From an uncultured Bacilli bacterium (GTDB lineage: Bacteria > Bacillota_I > Bacilli_A > RF39 > UBA660), in NCBI GenBank assembly GCA_947625005.1, contig CANQNA010000088.1:1-5974 (forward strand): DNA of 5,974 nucleotides, written 5' to 3'. How positions within the stretch are numbered: position 1 is the stretch's first letter; the number at the start of each line of letters is the position of its first letter. Position numbers and translations under genes: made by a program. Shown piece by piece: positions 4,487 through 5,974 of this stretch. Under the pieces are notes generated by a model that did no database searches, was not told where the DNA came from, and worked only from the letters and a program-made list of their open reading frames with translations.

Positions 4487-5839
4487 ATGAGTACACTTTT
4501 AGAAAAAATTTTACGCACAAATAAAATTCTTACTAAAAATGAACGTAATATTTTAAAAAAAGATATCATAAGTTTAAAAAAGAAAGAATATCAACTTAAG
4601 AAAAAAATATTACAATCTGAGATGACATTAATTTATAATTCTTATAAAGAAAAAGGATTTAAATTAGTTGAAATTAAAAATTTTTATAAAAAGGATTTAG
4701 AAATTATTAAAAATGCTAAAGAATGTTTGAACAAAAATCTTAAATTAAAAAAATATATGTTTGGATATCCGGCAAATATGGAAGAAATTGATTATATTGA
4801 AGAATTTTTAAAATATTATGAAAGTCAACTTCCACTTTGTAATAATTGTGGAGAACCATATAATGAAGAAAATAAGTGTAACTATGCAATGGATACGAAG
4901 TACATGGAGTATCAAATTGTAGAAGAAATTTGTAATAATTTAAATTTATCTATGAATAATTATAGAGGTTATATAACTTCAGGAGGAACTGAAGGAAATT
5001 ATTTTGGAATAAGAAATGGTTTTGAAGTTTTAGATGATGGTGTTTTTTATTATTCAGAAGCTGCACATTATAGCGTATCAAAGTTTATAAAATTATTGGG
5101 TAAAGAAAATGAAAAAATAGACTGTGATAATCAAGGCAAAATAAATATAATTAATTTAATTGAAAAAGTTGAAGATAACTGGCAAAAAAAACACAAGTCG
5201 GCAGTAATTTTATTAACATGGGGAACAACTGAAATGGGTGCAATAGATAATATAGAAAAAATAATTAATATATTAAAAATTAAAAAAATTCCCTATTATA
5301 TACATTTAGATGCTGCATTTTATGGCGGTATTCCTAAAAATCAAGATAAAGCCCCGATTATAAATATTAAAAGTTTAAATATTGATTCTATTTCTGTTAG
5401 TTTACATAAATTTATTGGAAGTTCCTTAACTAATGGTGTTGTTATTTGGAAAAAAAGTTTTGAAACAAGTAAATATATAACATATATAGGTCAAAAAGAC
5501 AATACTATTCTTGGTTCTAGATCAATTCTTCCATTTTCTACATATTATAGGGTATCTAAAATATTAAATCGCTCTGAAAGTAATAAATATACAAGAAATG
5601 TAAATTATTTTCAAAATCAATTAGATAAAAATTTAATTGAATATATCAGATTAGATAATGGAAATATTTTTGTTATTAATAATATAAGTAATGATGTTGC
5701 TATAAAGTATCAACTTGCTTCTATAAAAAATACAAATCAATATCATGTTATTATTATGCCGTTTCATGAGAAAAAATATATGAATGAACTAATAAATGAT
5801 ATTAGAAATTCACGAAATTCACAAAGAAAGCAAAAGTAA
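4487..5839 (+). CDS. PLP-dependent group II decarboxylase, histidine-decarboxylase-like
   Basis: The 450-residue protein carries the pyridoxal-phosphate decarboxylase fold. SGGTEGN (165-171) is a phosphate-binding loop. H194 in AAHYSVSK would stack on the cofactor ring. HLDAAFYGGIP (273-283) supplies D275 for the pyridine nitrogen. SVSLHKFIGS (303-312) supplies the Schiff-base K308. DNTILGSRS (338-346) is the DxTxxGSR motif. The HYSV and SxxxHKFIGS wording is closest to PLP-type histidine decarboxylases (about 380 residues), which make histamine; another amino acid substrate is possible. An extra Lys/Glu-rich, probably helical N-terminal segment (about 10-90) makes it longer than usual. Three Cys (118, 121, 131) lie before the first motif. 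It starts 18 bases after the reductase gene with only a weak site (GTTGGTG, 4472-4478). It is the last operon gene, and no terminator is visible after it. Confidence 0.85.
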   Translation: MSTLLEKILRTNKILTKNERNILKKDIISLKKKEYQLKKKILQSEMTLIYNSYKEKGFKLVEIKNFYKKDLEIIKNAKECLNKNLKLKKYMFGYPANMEEIDYIEEFLKYYESQLPLCNNCGEPYNEENKCNYAMDTKYMEYQIVEEICNNLNLSMNNYRGYITSGGTEGNYFGIRNGFEVLDDGVFYYSEAAHYSVSKFIKLLGKENEKIDCDNQGKINIINLIEKVEDNWQKKHKSAVILLTWGTTEMGAIDNIEKIINILKIKKIPYYIHLDAAFYGGIPKNQDKAPIINIKSLNIDSISVSLHKFIGSSLTNGVVIWKKSFETSKYITYIGQKDNTILGSRSILPFSTYYRVSKILNRSESNKYTRNVNYFQNQLDKNLIEYIRLDNGNIFVINNISNDVAIKYQLASIKNTNQYHVIIMPFHEKKYMNELINDIRNSRNSQRKQK

Positions 5840-5846
5840 AAAATTT

Positions 5847-5877
5847 TTGACAAAATATTATTATAATGTTATATAAT
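5847..5877 (+). promoter_or_regulatory. Promoter of trpS
   Basis: A perfect -35 TTGACA (5847-5852) is followed by the -10 region TATATAAT (5870-5877). TATATA at 5870 gives a 17-base spacer and has an extended -10 TG at 5867-5868; TATAAT at 5872 gives 19. Transcription would start near 5883, about 30 nt before the trpS start. That leaves no room for a T-box or other leader riboregulator. Confidence 0.7.
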
Positions 5878-5912
5878 ATTATGCAAAATATAAAATGTAA
5901 AAGGAGAATTAT

Positions 5913-5974
5913 ATGAAAAGAATATTAACTGGTTTAAAACCAACTGGAGATTTAACTCTTGGAAATTATATAGG
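5913..5974 (+). CDS. trpS: Tryptophanyl-tRNA synthetase, N-terminal end (partial)
   Basis: ATG 5913 follows AAGGAG (5901-5906) by 6 bases and opens a frame that runs off the window. The 20 visible residues include MKRILTG, KPTG and LTLGNYI. This is the conserved start of bacterial TrpRS, where the S/TG..PTG..LGNYIG segment forms the HIGH-type ATP-binding motif. The enzyme charges tRNA-Trp and is essential. It has its own promoter, but with no terminator visible upstream it could also receive readthrough from the accessory operon. Only the N terminus is present, though this segment is very characteristic. Confidence 0.9.
   Translation, partial: MKRILTGLKPTGDLTLGNYI

Noticed and set aside
5838..5848. 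AAAAATTTTT as terminator of the operon
   Set aside because: It is a palindrome with no loop and no G/C pairs, and it overlaps the trpS -35 box.
5840..5912. T-box or other riboswitch ahead of trpS
   Set aside because: The predicted transcript start is only about 30 nt before the start codon, leaving no space for such a leader.

Overview
The window is very AT-rich, with strong Shine-Dalgarno sites, A/T-ending codons and housekeeping fragments that resemble low-GC Gram-positive bacteria. A Firmicute or close relative (Bacilli, Clostridia or a Mollicutes-related lineage) is the best guess. All nine visible Trp codons are TGG and TGA also acts as a stop, so the standard bacterial code (11) fits.

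Layout. Positions 1-111 are the tail of trmB (tRNA guanine-N7 methyltransferase). Positions 112-429 are a regulatory stretch with AT-rich dyads, a 9-bp inverted repeat, a promoter with a 17-bp spacer, a possible 40-residue leader peptide, and an intrinsic terminator just before the first Shine-Dalgarno site. Positions 430-5839 hold five tightly packed same-strand genes. They are a Rel/SpoT homologue split by an in-frame TGA (430-1860), a Pol-beta-type nucleotidyltransferase homologue (1869-2804), a TrpD-like phosphoribosyltransferase (2791-3867), a RibD C-terminal-type reductase (3860-4468), and a histidine-decarboxylase-like PLP enzyme (4487-5839). A new promoter then leads into trpS (tryptophanyl-tRNA synthetase), which starts at 5913 and is cut by the window end.

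How the genes may work together. The last four genes look like a small-molecule pathway placed between two housekeeping tRNA genes. A TrpD-type enzyme joins PRPP to an amine, giving a phosphoribosyl-amine. A RibD-type reductase reduces a ribosylamino group to ribitylamino. The nucleotidyltransferase could transfer a nucleotide, and the PLP enzyme could supply or trim an amine. Both the TrpD-like and RibD-like proteins have lost residues tied to their usual substrates, which suggests new ones. No known pathway with this gene set is recognised here, so this scheme is inference.

The Rel homologue is odd in three ways. A TGA replaces the Arg codon in the HD-domain LADRLHN motif. The catalytic Glu of the synthetase appears to be Gln. 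The protein also ends just after the TGS domain. It is either decaying or kept as something other than a normal (p)ppGpp enzyme.
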